From Psychromicrobium lacuslunae (GTDB lineage: Bacteria; Actinomycetota; Actinomycetes; Actinomycetales; Micrococcaceae), in assembly GCF_000950575.1 (NCBI RefSeq), contig NZ_CP011005.1, positions 3,348,001-3,412,000 of the forward strand: a stretch of DNA of 64,000 nt, read 5' to 3'. Each line of letters opens with the position of its first letter. Position 1 is the stretch's first letter. The position numbers and the translations under genes are program-made. The notes beneath the pieces were generated by a model. The model was not told the origin of the DNA, searched no databases, and saw only the letters and a program-made list of their open reading frames with translations. This document shows positions 8,572-17,581 of the stretch, in pieces.

Positions 8572-9930
8572 ATGACGATAACTCATGATCCAGAGCGCGA
8601 GGCGCTGAAAGCTCGTTCGGTGGTCGGAAATATTCTCAGGGGTTCGGCCGGAAACATGGTGGAGTGGTACGACTTCTACTCCTTCACGGTGTTCGCCTCA
8701 TACTTCGGACACGTTTTCTTTGCGAGCGGTTCGGAGGATAAGGACACCCTTGGCGTTTTGGGGGTGTTTGCGGCCAGTTTCATCATGCGACCGGTGGGTA
8801 GCTGGTTCTTCGGCCGGTATGCGGATCGAAATGGCCGTCGTGCCGCGCTCACTTTGAGCGTGATCCTGATGGCGGGCGGTTCGCTGCTGATAGCGGTCTC
8901 GCCCGGAGTGGCGCAGATCGGCGTCGGAGCTACTGTCGTGCTGTTCTTGGCCCGGCTACTGCAGGGTTTCTCGGTCGGCGGTGAATACGGCACAAGTGCT
9001 ACCTACATGTCCGAGATGGCCACCCGAAACAAACGGGGCTTTTTCTCTAGCTTCCAGTACGTCACGCTAGTAAGCGGTCAGGTCTTAGCGCTCGTGGTGC
9101 AGATCATTCTGCAGGCTGTGATGAGCCAGGAAGCATTGCGCGAATGGGGTTGGCGAATTCCCTTCGTGATCGGTGCGCTCGCCGCGGTCACGGTGATGTG
9201 GATCCGGCGTGGCATGGTCGAATCAGTACCCCAAGCGCAGCTCGATGCGGCGCGGAACGCCAAAGCAGGCGAGGCCGCGCCGGGCACCTTCCGACTGTTG
9301 TCGAAGCACTGGAAGCCGTTCCTAGTGGTGATCGGCCTGACCATGGGCGGCACCGTGGCCTTCTACACTTTCACCTCGTATATGCAGATTTTGATGAACG
9401 GCACCATTAAAGATAAACCGACGGTGACCTGGGTGAACTTCGCCGCTCTGTTCATCTTTATGCTGCTGCAGCCGGTGGCCGGCGCGCTTTCGGACCGGAT
9501 CGGTCGGAAGCCGTTATTGCTGTGGTTCGGTATTGGCGGAGTTTTGCTCACTTGGCCGATTATGAGTGCCTTGAGCGGTACAAATAATCCGTGGCTGTCG
9601 TTCCTGCTGATGATGTCGGCGCTGCTGATCGTGCTCGGTTATACCTCGATTAACGCTCTAGTGAAGTCAGAGATCTTCCCGCGTGAAATCAGGGCACTTG
9701 GCGTGGGCCTTGGCTACGGCATTGCGAACGCTCTTTTCGGCGGCACCGCCCCGTATATCGGCAAGGCGCTACATGAGGCGAAGGCCGATGGCGTGTTCTT
9801 CAGCTATGTCACTGTCTGTATAGCGATTTCGCTGGCGGTCTACATTTGGGCGTTCCGTAATAAGGGGCCGACCCAGTTGGACCAGGAAGAGGGACATGCC
9901 TTTGAGAGTAAAGCGGCTCTGAAAGATTAG
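8572..9930 (+). CDS. MHS-family MFS transporter (alpha-ketoglutarate/dicarboxylate permease-like)
   Basis: Major facilitator of the metabolite:H+ symporter subfamily, 452 aa from ATG 8572, which I prefer over the ATG at 8554 because GTGGAG lies in a proper position before it. MHS signatures are visible: NMVEWYDFYSF in TM1, the loop GRYADRNGRRAAL between TM2 and TM3, RLLQGFSVGGEYG in TM4, and the second-half loop LSDRIGRKPLL; twelve membrane segments are expected. Family members import alpha-ketoglutarate, proline/betaine, citrate or shikimate with protons; which one applies here is not determined. It is monocistronic, convergent with the peptidase gene across a shared terminator. Confidence 0.88.
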   Translation: MTITHDPEREALKARSVVGNILRGSAGNMVEWYDFYSFTVFASYFGHVFFASGSEDKDTLGVLGVFAASFIMRPVGSWFFGRYADRNGRRAALTLSVILMAGGSLLIAVSPGVAQIGVGATVVLFLARLLQGFSVGGEYGTSATYMSEMATRNKRGFFSSFQYVTLVSGQVLALVVQIILQAVMSQEALREWGWRIPFVIGALAAVTVMWIRRGMVESVPQAQLDAARNAKAGEAAPGTFRLLSKHWKPFLVVIGLTMGGTVAFYTFTSYMQILMNGTIKDKPTVTWVNFAALFIFMLLQPVAGALSDRIGRKPLLLWFGIGGVLLTWPIMSALSGTNNPWLSFLLMMSALLIVLGYTSINALVKSEIFPREIRALGVGLGYGIANALFGGTAPYIGKALHEAKADGVFFSYVTVCIAISLAVYIWAFRNKGPTQLDQEEGHAFESKAALKD

Positions 9931-9946
9931 CCCACACTGGGAAATT

Positions 9947-9985
9947 GCGGGCAGGGCCCGGGCAGTTTGCCCGGGCCCTGCCCGC
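9947..9985. terminator. bidirectional terminator hairpin
   Basis: A perfect 18-bp GC-rich stem with a 3-nt loop (GTT) lies between the convergent transporter and wall-anchored peptidase genes. A T-containing stretch follows, then a second small hairpin (GGGGC / GCCCC, about 9991-10005). It probably ends transcripts from both sides. Confidence 0.75.
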
Positions 9986-10017
9986 ATTAAGGGGCTTTTA
10001 GCCCCATTCAATAGTTG

Positions 10018-12738
10018 TTAGTGCTTAGCGCGGCGTCGTTGTAGTGAGCCGAGGTAAAGCGCCAGCCCGGCGATCAGCAATCCACCGGCCCCCAACACTG
10101 GCCACCGCACATCGGCACCCGTGTTGGGCAATTCACCTCCGGCGTTCTGCCCAGGATCGGTGATATTACCGGCAGGCTTCACCACGGGGGTGCTGCCAGG
10201 GCTAGTGGCCGGTGTCGTAGGCGGAGTGGTAGTCGGGGTACTGGGGACCGTGGCCTTCACCAAGGTCAAGGTGCCAATCGCCGGTGCGAGTACCTGGTTG
10301 ATGTCCTCAATCCCGGTGACGGTAATCGAGTAATCACCCACCGCAGCGTCAGCAGGAACTGTCACCGGCAACGAGATGGTGCCGTCGGCAGAGGCGGTTA
10401 CCGACTTGACGCTAATGATCGGGGCGGGCGCCGCCAGCAGGGCCGCGCGCTGCTTACTCTGCGCCGACTTCTGCTGCACAGTGACCGAATAGTTGCTGCC
10501 TCGAGCGAGGCCACTTGCGCTCAGCGTTACTTGCTTACCTGGCGAGCTGGCGGCGTCGGCGGCCTTGGGCACCGCCCGCCACTGGGTGTCCACCTGACAT
10601 TCGTTACCGGTGATCACCTTGGAGTAGATGTCCTTGGTGGAAACCCCCGTAGCTCCGGTGATATCGGTTGGAATGGTCAGCGTCTTCAAATAGGTATCAG
10701 CAATTTGATTGGCACAATCGTGGCTGCCTAAATAAGAAGTGTGATCATTGCCGGCAACGGTCAGCAGCGTGCTACCGGTGAGCTTGGCTAGGACCACGCC
10801 GTTGGGGTAAGGAGTTGCCGGATCGTAGGTGGTCGAAATAACCAGCACATTTGACAGCGCCTTGATCTCAACACCCTTCGCTAAGGTGCCCTTCACTTTG
10901 TAATAGGTGCACCAGTCGACCTGCGGCTCCAGACCGCGTTGGCTGCCATCTGCGTTCTTACCCGGGTCAGTGAATGGGGCAACTCGATAAGTCTCCAAAA
11001 TGTTCTTCTTCGCCGTCGCATCATCCACCGGGGGTGTTGAACCGTTATCCACACAGCTAATGGTGGGGAAAGCGGCACTCGTAGTGGACTGATAGCGTCC
11101 CTCCGGGCTGCGCTGCCAGTACTGATCGGAAAGGCTCAGCAGATCGGCGACGTCCTCGTTGTTCTTCGCCGCCGTCAGACCGGCGTTGAGTTGAGGCCAG
11201 AGGCTTTCGGAGTACATCGCCTCAATAGTGGCGTTAGTGAAATCCTGAAAGCTCACAGGGCGATTGAGGCTATTGCTGCCGTAGGTCTGGGCTCCCCAAG
11301 CCTGCTGCGAAATTGCTTGATAGTTGGCCTGCAAGGTCGCTTTATCGGTGCTGGTACCGAGTGCACAGGGCACCTTCGTGCCGTTGTAGTCGAAGCCATC
11401 ATTGCTCGCGCAGGAGGCCGCGAATTGTTCGAAAGTAGCCTGGAACCCCTTGATCTGATCATTGGGGTCCACCTCGGAATTGCCGGTGATGTCCTTGAAC
11501 TTCGCTGCTTCGGCCGGGTTGTTCTCTAAGGGGTTTACCACGCCGTCAATGATCATGGCCCGAATATTCGCCGGGAACTGCAATTCATAATGGTAGGCAA
11601 TCGAGGTGCCATAGGAGAACCCCAGATAGTTGATCCGGCTATCGCCGACCACGCTGCGCAGCACATCGAGGTCCTTCACCACATTATTGGTGCCTACATT
11701 GGCGATGAAATCCTCACCGTTAATGCCAAAGCCCTTGCCGGTGTTGTTATAGCAGGCCTGGGTATTGCGTTCTAAGGTCTTGTTGAGATCTGCTGAAGTG
11801 AGTAAATCGCTACCCTGGTGTTGAGCATCGATGAAGGTATCCGATGCGCATTGAATCGATGGTGCCGAAGAGCCGACGCCGCGCGGGTCGAAACCGATCA
11901 GATCATAGTCATCGAGCAGCTTGGCCTGGCTGAAGTAGCCACCCACATTATTGGCCAAGCTCATCCCGGGGAATCCTGGGCCGCCCGGGTCCATGAAGAG
12001 ATTCTGTCGCTTAGCATTGCCACCGCTCTTGTGAATTTTCAGCATCGCTACCGCGATGGTCGGACCGTTCGGCTGAGCATAGTCCAATGGCACAATTGCG
12101 TAACCGCAGGTATAGGCAGACCCGGTGTAGTAGTCGCCGTTGCCATAATCGGCACAGGATTCCCAGCTGATCGATTGGCTGTAGTAGCTCTCCAGGCCAG
12201 CAGGTACTACGCCGGTGCTCTTGCCACCTGGCTTAGGGCTGCCGATCTGATAGCTGCCCGGAGTGCTCGCCGAACCGAAATTATTGGCTACGCTCTTGGG
12301 GATGCCGGTGCCAGCCGGATTGCTGGAATTGTAGATTTTAGGATCGGTCGGGTCGAGTGGGTCTGGGACGCCGGGCGGAAGTGCGGCAGGTTTAGTTGCT
12401 TGAGGACTTTTACCTACAGGCTTGCTGCTGCTCGGCTTAGCGGTGTTGCTGGGCGGCGCTGAACTAGGCGTGCTGTTACCGCTCGGCGGGGCTGTACTGG
12501 ACGGAGTCGACGGTGTTGCGCTGGCCGTGGTTGACGGCGCGGGGCTGTTTGACGCGGCAGGCTCGCTAGCGGCTGGGTTGGTTGACGGCTTGGTATCGGA
12601 GCCGGTCGGGGGAGCGGTTTGCTCGCTGGGGATCGTCGGGGCATGGATCGGTGTTGCGTTAGCCGTGCCGGAGAAGCCGACGACCGCAACGCTGAGGGCC
12701 ACAGCAGTGGCTAGCCCCATTCGTGCTGATTTTCGCAT
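10018..12738 (-). CDS. cell-wall-anchored (LPNTG) TAP-like alpha/beta-hydrolase peptidase
   Basis: 906 aa surface protein with four parts. (1) A signal peptide, residues 1-28, ending TANA. (2) A Ser/Pro/Thr/Ala-rich low-complexity stretch, about 30-130. (3) An alpha/beta hydrolase of the tripeptidyl-aminopeptidase (SlpD/TAP) family, with the MDPGGPGFPG oxyanion motif (249-258), FDPRGVG, nucleophile Ser375 in GFSYGTS, the C-terminal TTYDPATPYPNG and the catalytic His in GNDHTSYLG. (4) A bacterial Ig-like segment, then LPNTG (870-874), a hydrophobic helix and QRRRAKH, the complete sortase sorting signal. It should release N-terminal peptides at the cell surface and may act after the nearby secreted subtilase. 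No sortase gene is in the window. A second TAP paralogue (26284-27840) is a lipoprotein. Confidence 0.92.
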   Translation of the reverse strand: MRKSARMGLATAVALSVAVVGFSGTANATPIHAPTIPSEQTAPPTGSDTKPSTNPAASEPAASNSPAPSTTASATPSTPSSTAPPSGNSTPSSAPPSNTAKPSSSKPVGKSPQATKPAALPPGVPDPLDPTDPKIYNSSNPAGTGIPKSVANNFGSASTPGSYQIGSPKPGGKSTGVVPAGLESYYSQSISWESCADYGNGDYYTGSAYTCGYAIVPLDYAQPNGPTIAVAMLKIHKSGGNAKRQNLFMDPGGPGFPGMSLANNVGGYFSQAKLLDDYDLIGFDPRGVGSSAPSIQCASDTFIDAQHQGSDLLTSADLNKTLERNTQACYNNTGKGFGINGEDFIANVGTNNVVKDLDVLRSVVGDSRINYLGFSYGTSIAYHYELQFPANIRAMIIDGVVNPLENNPAEAAKFKDITGNSEVDPNDQIKGFQATFEQFAASCASNDGFDYNGTKVPCALGTSTDKATLQANYQAISQQAWGAQTYGSNSLNRPVSFQDFTNATIEAMYSESLWPQLNAGLTAAKNNEDVADLLSLSDQYWQRSPEGRYQSTTSAAFPTISCVDNGSTPPVDDATAKKNILETYRVAPFTDPGKNADGSQRGLEPQVDWCTYYKVKGTLAKGVEIKALSNVLVISTTYDPATPYPNGVVLAKLTGSTLLTVAGNDHTSYLGSHDCANQIADTYLKTLTIPTDITGATGVSTKDIYSKVITGNECQVDTQWRAVPKAADAASSPGKQVTLSASGLARGSNYSVTVQQKSAQSKQRAALLAAPAPIISVKSVTASADGTISLPVTVPADAAVGDYSITVTGIEDINQVLAPAIGTLTLVKATVPSTPTTTPPTTPATSPGSTPVVKPAGNITDPGQNAGGELPNTGADVRWPVLGAGGLLIAGLALYLGSLQRRRAKH

Positions 12739-12972
12739 GGGTGTCCAGTCTGAAGGTGCGATACCCCGCAGGGCGGGTGAAATGATCGCGTACTAATGGA
12801 TTGGCGCATCCATCCGGAAGCCATCACGGTTCGGCCACTTCATTGGGACGAGGTTATAGCTGATCCTGGAGCGGATGCTTCGATCAAGAATAATCAGTTC
12901 TGCTGGAAATGAAACAAGATGTCAGCAATTTATTACGGATGTAACAAATATTTAACGCTCGGTCGCTCTGGC

Positions 12973-13920
12973 TCAGTCCAGCTCCCTGGCCGTCTTCCCA
13001 TAGTCAGCAATGGCTTCCAGGGCTCTTGGCAACTGCGGATATTGCCATTTGAAACCGGCGGCTCGTAGTTTGGCTGGGTCAACCCACCTGCTTTTGAGCA
13101 CCAATTCGGTCTCAGTCCTGATAAGTATCGCGCCCAATTCGAGCAGCCACGCGGGAGTGGGGATGCCAAAGGGAATTTTCAGTGAGATGCGCAACTGGCG
13201 CATCAACTCGGCATTACTCACTACCTCCGGGCTGGCGATATTAATCGGGCCCTGCAGCTGCGGATGCTGGTGAATGAAGATGATCGCCCGATAGAGGTCC
13301 TCGATGTGAACCCAGCTGTATTTTTGCGTGCCCTTCCCCATCCGGCCGCCCAGGCCGAAGCGGCTGAGGATCTGGAAGGGTCGCATTACGCCCGCGCCGC
13401 CGGGTCCTCTCCGACCCAGGTCACGGGCATTCGGCCCCATCACGATCGACATTCGCAGCGGGATCTTGCGTGTTGCCGGTGTGTCCGACTGATCCAGCGC
13501 GGCTTCCCAGGCTTTGGCAACCTCTACCGAGAAGCCGCTGCCAAGTTCACCGTTAGCTTCGTCTTGCGGGCAGTCCTCAGCATGACGGTAGATGGTCCCG
13601 GTGCTGGCGTTGAACCAATCGCGGGGCGGATTTTGGCACGCTTCTAGCGCCCGGCCAAGCTCCTCGGTGGTTTCGGTTCTCGAGGCAAATATCTCGGCCT
13701 TATTGGCCTCGTTGTACCGGCAGCTGACGCTTCGCCCGGCCAGATTGATGAGCAACTCAGCGCCTTCGAGAGCTTGGCGTATTGCCTCGGTATCGCCCCA
13801 TTGAATCTCTGAGTTGCGACCAATCATTTTCAACTGCCAACCATCCTGGCTGAACCGACGGGCTAAATAGTGTCCAATGAAGCCGCTGGCTCCGGCGATT
13901 ACTACCGGGGGTTTGTTCAT
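12973..13920 (-). CDS. TIGR01777-family NAD(P)-dependent epimerase (YfcH/SDR39U1-like)
   Basis: 315 aa extended/atypical short-chain reductase. The N-terminus VVIAGASGFIGHYLARRF (residues 5-22) is the nucleotide-binding fold; NLAGRSV and a C-terminal DUF1731-like region (TPAWLLELGAILIRTETELVLKSRWVDPAKL) identify the YfcH-type family. The biochemical role of this family is not well established. ATG at 13920 overlaps the stop of the interrupted TetR gene by 4 bp, so the two form an operon and the epimerase would normally be translationally coupled to the regulator. Confidence 0.88.
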   Translation of the reverse strand: MNKPPVVIAGASGFIGHYLARRFSQDGWQLKMIGRNSEIQWGDTEAIRQALEGAELLINLAGRSVSCRYNEANKAEIFASRTETTEELGRALEACQNPPRDWFNASTGTIYRHAEDCPQDEANGELGSGFSVEVAKAWEAALDQSDTPATRKIPLRMSIVMGPNARDLGRRGPGGAGVMRPFQILSRFGLGGRMGKGTQKYSWVHIEDLYRAIIFIHQHPQLQGPINIASPEVVSNAELMRQLRISLKIPFGIPTPAWLLELGAILIRTETELVLKSRWVDPAKLRAAGFKWQYPQLPRALEAIADYGKTARELD

Positions 13921-14573
13921 TGACTTACCTTTCTCATCAGCGAAAGCGCGTCTTCGACGATCTTTCGAGCGATTGGCAGCTTGGCCAGGGTAACTAGCTT
14001 GGCGATCAGCGGGGCTGCTCCATGCGCCAAAACGCGGCTACGTCGTTGCTCCGCCGAGTCATCGTGCACCCAGAAGAAGACCAGCGCCAGATAGCCCAAC
14101 CAGAGCAGCTCCGGTAGCTCGTTCCGCAAACTGTTGGGAGTGCTCGGATTTGCGTCGGTCAGGGCTTGCCTGAACAGCTCGATCGCATCGTCGCGGGAGC
14201 CAGCGGATGCAGGGTGAAAGGGGCTTGCGCTGCTACCCGGGGAGATCGCGGTTTGCAGGAAGGCCGAGCCGAAATCGTGGTATGGCGCCATCACGGTCAA
14301 GCCGGTATCGAGGACAAGTTGTAGGCGCCGGCTGAGCTACTTTTCTCCAGCGATTGCCCGCAATGCGGCGGTGCGATGATCAAGCTGGATTCTCGCATAG
14401 AGCTCCTGCACCAAATCGTCTTTGGATTCGAAATAATAATAGGCGCTACCGAGTGAGATTTCGGCGCGCTGAGCGATGGCGCGCATTGTGGTCTTTTCAT
14501 ATCCGCGTTCCTGGAACATCGCCAAGGCAGTGTCAATGACAAGTTGTTTTGTCTGCTCGCTTTTGGCTGTCAT
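13917..14573 (-). pseudogene. TetR-family regulator interrupted by an in-frame amber codon
   Basis: ATG at 14573 (GGGAG ribosome site) begins MTAKSEQTKQLVIDTALAMF, a standard TetR HTH domain running through GSAYYYFESKDDLVQELYA. At codon 79 (14337-14339) there is a TAG. The same frame then stays open with no further stop for 139 codons (LSRRLQLVLDTGL, then PYHDFGSAFLQTAI to RKVSQ) and looks like the missing TetR ligand domain; the full length would be 218 aa, normal for the family. I checked the frame by hand: no frameshift is involved, only this one nonsense codon. It is either a recent nonsense mutation, a sequencing error, or readthrough; the first is most likely. The 3' end overlaps the epimerase start. 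Confidence 0.85.
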
Positions 14574-14587
14574 TGGCTCTCCCAATT

Positions 14588-14605
14588 TTTTGAACGTGTT
14601 CAAAA
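14588..14605. promoter_or_regulatory. palindromic operator 1 upstream of TetR
   Basis: A perfect 18-bp palindrome with core TTTGAAC-GT-GTTCAAA lies 15 bp before the TetR ATG. It is the same sequence as operator 2 except for the central dinucleotide. TetR repressors usually bind such sites at their own promoter, so this is probably autoregulatory. Confidence 0.7.
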
Positions 14606-14621
14606 CTTATTCAAGCAGATT

Positions 14622-14639
14622 ATTTGAACACGTTCAAAT
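14622..14639. promoter_or_regulatory. palindromic operator 2 upstream of TetR
   Basis: Second copy of the palindrome, core TTTGAAC-AC-GTTCAAA, 34 bp centre to centre from operator 1 (about three helical turns). The pair brackets the expected promoter of the TetR-epimerase operon. It also lies about 40 bp beyond the 3' end of the cupin gene. Confidence 0.7.
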
Positions 14640-14678
14640 AGAAAGGTTCTGTGACTAGCCCTACCAGGCCGAGCAGGC

Positions 14679-15050
14679 CTAGCTGAGCGAGTCGTCGTAA
14701 CTCGCGGTCAGCTCGCCGCCAGCATCGCCGGTATTGATCACGCCCGCGGGTTCGATCAGCATGGCCCGAACTTCTCCGCCCTCGGTGATCGGACAGTGTT
14801 CCACTCCACGAGGCACTACGAAGAGCTGCCCGGCAGATAGCCGCACCTCACCCTCGCGTAATTGGATGGTGAGCTTGCCGCTCAGCACCAGGAAGAGCTC
14901 GTCGGTGTCCTGGTGGGCATGCCAGACGAATTCGCCGTCGAGCCGGACCAGCTTGATCTCGTAGTCGTTCAGTGTGGTGATTACCTTGGGGGACCAAGTC
15001 TCGCTAAATTGGTCAAACCGTTCATTGAGGTCTATCGCGCGGTGAGTCAT
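14679..15050 (-). CDS. cupin domain-containing protein
   Basis: 123 aa single-domain cupin. ATG at 15050 gives MTHRAIDLNERFDQFSE; longer versions run into the cstA promoter. Cupin motif 1 is seen as WHAHQDTDELFLVLSGKLTIQL (metal-ligand His, His, Glu) and motif 2 as LSAGQLFVVPRGVEHCP (His). It is probably a small metal-binding enzyme or sensor; no substrate can be inferred. It is divergent from cstA with 57 bp between the starts. Confidence 0.8.
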   Translation of the reverse strand: MTHRAIDLNERFDQFSETWSPKVITTLNDYEIKLVRLDGEFVWHAHQDTDELFLVLSGKLTIQLREGEVRLSAGQLFVVPRGVEHCPITEGGEVRAMLIEPAGVINTGDAGGELTASYDDSLS

Positions 15051-15107
15051 TAACCCAGTATGCCCCGCGGGGTAATCTGGGACACAGCAGATTCTCAAGG
15101 AGGAGAC

Positions 15108-17366
15108 ATGTCCAAGAAGACATCCGCGGCAGAGCCAGAAAGGCCGCAATCGCCACCGGTAGCGGTAGCGCCGGAACAGCTTCAGGCCGAGGATCGGAAA
15201 TGGACGCCGTTCAAAATAACGCTCTGGGCATTGATAGCTCTCCTAGGCGGTGTGGCCTGGGTGATGATCGCTGTGGTGCGCGGTGAGACGGTGAATGCAA
15301 TTTGGTTTGTCTTCGCCGCAGTGTGTACCTACTTCATCGCCTATCGGTTCTACTCCAAATACATCGAAAAGTACTTGCTCAAGCCAAATGACCGCAGGGC
15401 AACTCCGGCCGAATACAAGGCTGACGGTAAAGACTTTGCGGCCACTGATCGTCGTATTTTGTTCGGCCATCACTTTGCCGCAATTGCCGGAGCTGGGCCT
15501 TTGGTCGGACCGGTGCTGGCCGCGCAAATGGGGTATCTGCCTGGCACGTTGTGGATCATCGTCGGTGTGGTGCTAGCCGGTGCGGTACAGGACTACCTGG
15601 TGATGTTCTTTTCGATGCGTCGAGGTGGCCGGTCGCTTGGCCAGATGGCTCGGGATGAACTCGGTGTAATCGGCGGCACCGCGGCCTTGATCGCCACCTT
15701 GGTGATTATGGTGATCATCGTTGCCATCTTGGCGTTGGTGGTGGTCAATGCTTTGGCGGAGAGCCCCTGGGGTGTTTTCTCGGTATCAATGACCATTCCT
15801 ATTGCGCTCTTCATGGGCTGTTACCTGCGGTTCTTCCGTCCGGGCAAGGTGACAGAGGTGTCGATTATCGGCTTCATCTTGCTGATGCTCGCGATTGTCG
15901 GCGGCGGCTGGGTGAGCCACACCGAGTGGGGTGAGGCTTTCTTCCATTTGGATAAGGTGACAATTGCCTGGGGCATCATCATCTACGGTTTCATCGCTGC
16001 GATTCTGCCAGTCTGGCTATTGCTCGCCCCACGCGACTACCTCTCCACCTTTATGAAGGTCGGGGTGATTGTGATGCTCGCGGTCGCCATCGTGATCGTC
16101 CGGCCCGAGATCAACGTGCCCGCCTTCAGCGAGTTCGCAGGCAGGGACAACGGCCCGGTCTTTTCAGGTTCAATCTTCCCCTTCTTGTTCGTCACCATAG
16201 CCTGCGGCGCACTCTCCGGATTCCATGCCTTGATCTCCTCCGGCACGACGCCGAAACTGATTGAAAAAGAACGGCAAACCAGGTTCATTGGCTATGGCGG
16301 CATGTTGATGGAATCGTTCGTGGCAATTATGGCTTTGGTCGCTGCCCTTTCGATTGACCGAGGCATTTACTTCGCGATGAACTCCTCCGCAGCAGCAACG
16401 GGCGGCACCGTCGAAGGTGCGGTGGCTTTCGTGAATTCGCTCGGCCTCTCGGGGGTCAACCTCGATCCGCAAATGCTCACCGAAACCGCCCAGAATGTGG
16501 GGGAACAAACGGTCATTTCACGTACCGGTGGCGCACCTACTCTCGCGGTAGGGCTGGCTCAGATTATGCACCAGTTCGTTGGCGGGCAGGCATTTATGAG
16601 CTTTTGGTATCACTTCGCCATTATGTTTGAGGCGCTTTTCATCCTCACCGCGGTCGATGCCGGCACTCGGGTTTCGCGCTTCATGCTGCAAGACGCCCTT
16701 GGTAACTTTGTGCCGAAGCTCAAAGACACTTCATGGCGACCCGGGGCATGGCTCACCACCGCGATTATGGTGGCGGCTTGGGGAGCGGTGTTGCTGATGG
16801 GCGTGACCGATCCGCTTGGCGGCATCAACACCTTGTTCCCACTATTCGGCATCGCTAATCAATTACTCGCAGCGATAGCATTAGCAATTTGCCTGGTTAT
16901 TGTGGCTCGGAACGGAAATTGGAAGTACCTCTGGATCGTCGGCCTACCGCTCGCCTTCGCCGCTGTGGTGACCATTACCGCCTCGTTCCAGAAGATCTTC
17001 TCCCCGGTGCCGGCGGTCGGGTACTTCGCGCAGAATGCCGCTTTCAGCCAGGCGCTCGCCGATGGCAAGACCTCCTTCGGTACCGCTAAAACGGTGGCGG
17101 CGATGGAGGCGGTGGTGCGCAACACCATGATCCAGGGCGTGCTTTCGGTGATCTTTGTGGTGCTGTCTATCGTGGTGATTCTGGTTGCGTTGCTGATGAC
17201 GTTCAGGGCGTTCCGATCGCGAGCCGTCTCCAGTAACGAGGATCCCGAGGTGGCCTCGAAAATCTTCGCTCCGGCCGGTCTGCTGGCGACGCCGGCCGAA
17301 AAGGAGATCCAAGCGGCCTGGGACGCGTTGCCGAAGGATCAGCAGCCAGTCCGGTCTGGTCACTGA
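15108..17366 (+). CDS. cstA: carbon starvation protein A (pyruvate/peptide transporter)
   Basis: 752 aa integral membrane protein of the CstA family, from ATG 15108, which is preceded by a near-perfect AAGGAGGAG ribosome site. Family segments include GHHFAAIAGAGPLVGPVLAAQMGYLPG (about 120-146), SSGTTPKLIEKERQ and DAGTRVSRFMLQD; some sixteen helices are expected. CstA proteins take up pyruvate or peptides under carbon limitation. The N-terminal 30 residues are a Pro/Glu-rich cytoplasmic tail. The small YbdD-family gene follows 15 bp downstream, the normal cstA-ybdD pair. A palindrome CCCCGCGGGG (15063-15072) and TAATCT (15073-15078) lie just upstream and may belong to the promoter. Confidence 0.95.
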   Translation: MSKKTSAAEPERPQSPPVAVAPEQLQAEDRKWTPFKITLWALIALLGGVAWVMIAVVRGETVNAIWFVFAAVCTYFIAYRFYSKYIEKYLLKPNDRRATPAEYKADGKDFAATDRRILFGHHFAAIAGAGPLVGPVLAAQMGYLPGTLWIIVGVVLAGAVQDYLVMFFSMRRGGRSLGQMARDELGVIGGTAALIATLVIMVIIVAILALVVVNALAESPWGVFSVSMTIPIALFMGCYLRFFRPGKVTEVSIIGFILLMLAIVGGGWVSHTEWGEAFFHLDKVTIAWGIIIYGFIAAILPVWLLLAPRDYLSTFMKVGVIVMLAVAIVIVRPEINVPAFSEFAGRDNGPVFSGSIFPFLFVTIACGALSGFHALISSGTTPKLIEKERQTRFIGYGGMLMESFVAIMALVAALSIDRGIYFAMNSSAAATGGTVEGAVAFVNSLGLSGVNLDPQMLTETAQNVGEQTVISRTGGAPTLAVGLAQIMHQFVGGQAFMSFWYHFAIMFEALFILTAVDAGTRVSRFMLQDALGNFVPKLKDTSWRPGAWLTTAIMVAAWGAVLLMGVTDPLGGINTLFPLFGIANQLLAAIALAICLVIVARNGNWKYLWIVGLPLAFAAVVTITASFQKIFSPVPAVGYFAQNAAFSQALADGKTSFGTAKTVAAMEAVVRNTMIQGVLSVIFVVLSIVVILVALLMTFRAFRSRAVSSNEDPEVASKIFAPAGLLATPAEKEIQAAWDALPKDQQPVRSGH

Positions 17367-17381
17367 GCTAGGGAAGCGACG

Positions 17382-17564
17382 ATGAAGGAGATTTTCCGGG
17401 CGATTGCTTGGTACGTGAAAGGGCTGATGGGGGAGGACGCCTATCAGAAGTACCGAGCGCATCAGCTAGCGGCCCACCCAGGCCAGCCGATAATGACGGA
17501 GCGGCAGTTTTGGCGGGATCACGCGGATCGTCAGGATGCCAACCCGCAGGGTAGGTGTTGCTGA
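17382..17564 (+). CDS. YbdD/YjiX family protein (CstA partner)
   Basis: 60 aa protein starting MKEIFRAIAWYVKGLMGEDAY and ending in the diagnostic MTERQFWRDHADRQDANPQGRCC-type tail of the YbdD/YjiX (DUF466) family. Genes of this family sit directly behind cstA/btsT transporters and are needed for their activity in enterobacteria. Spacing of 15 bp from cstA indicates one operon. The gene is convergent with the SDR gene, only 17 bp away, with no clear terminator. Confidence 0.92.
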   Translation: MKEIFRAIAWYVKGLMGEDAYQKYRAHQLAAHPGQPIMTERQFWRDHADRQDANPQGRCC

Positions 17565-17581
17565 GTTAGCGGTGTAGCCAC

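Noticed and set aside
13917-14300. Separate 127-aa gene starting at TTG 14300
   Set aside because: It is the same frame as the TetR gene after its TAG and has no ribosome site; treated as part of the interrupted regulator.
14337-14339. Programmed UAG recoding (pyrrolysine or similar)
   Set aside because: No pyl genes or downstream stimulatory structure are visible, and TAG is used as a normal stop elsewhere in the window (e.g. glgX).
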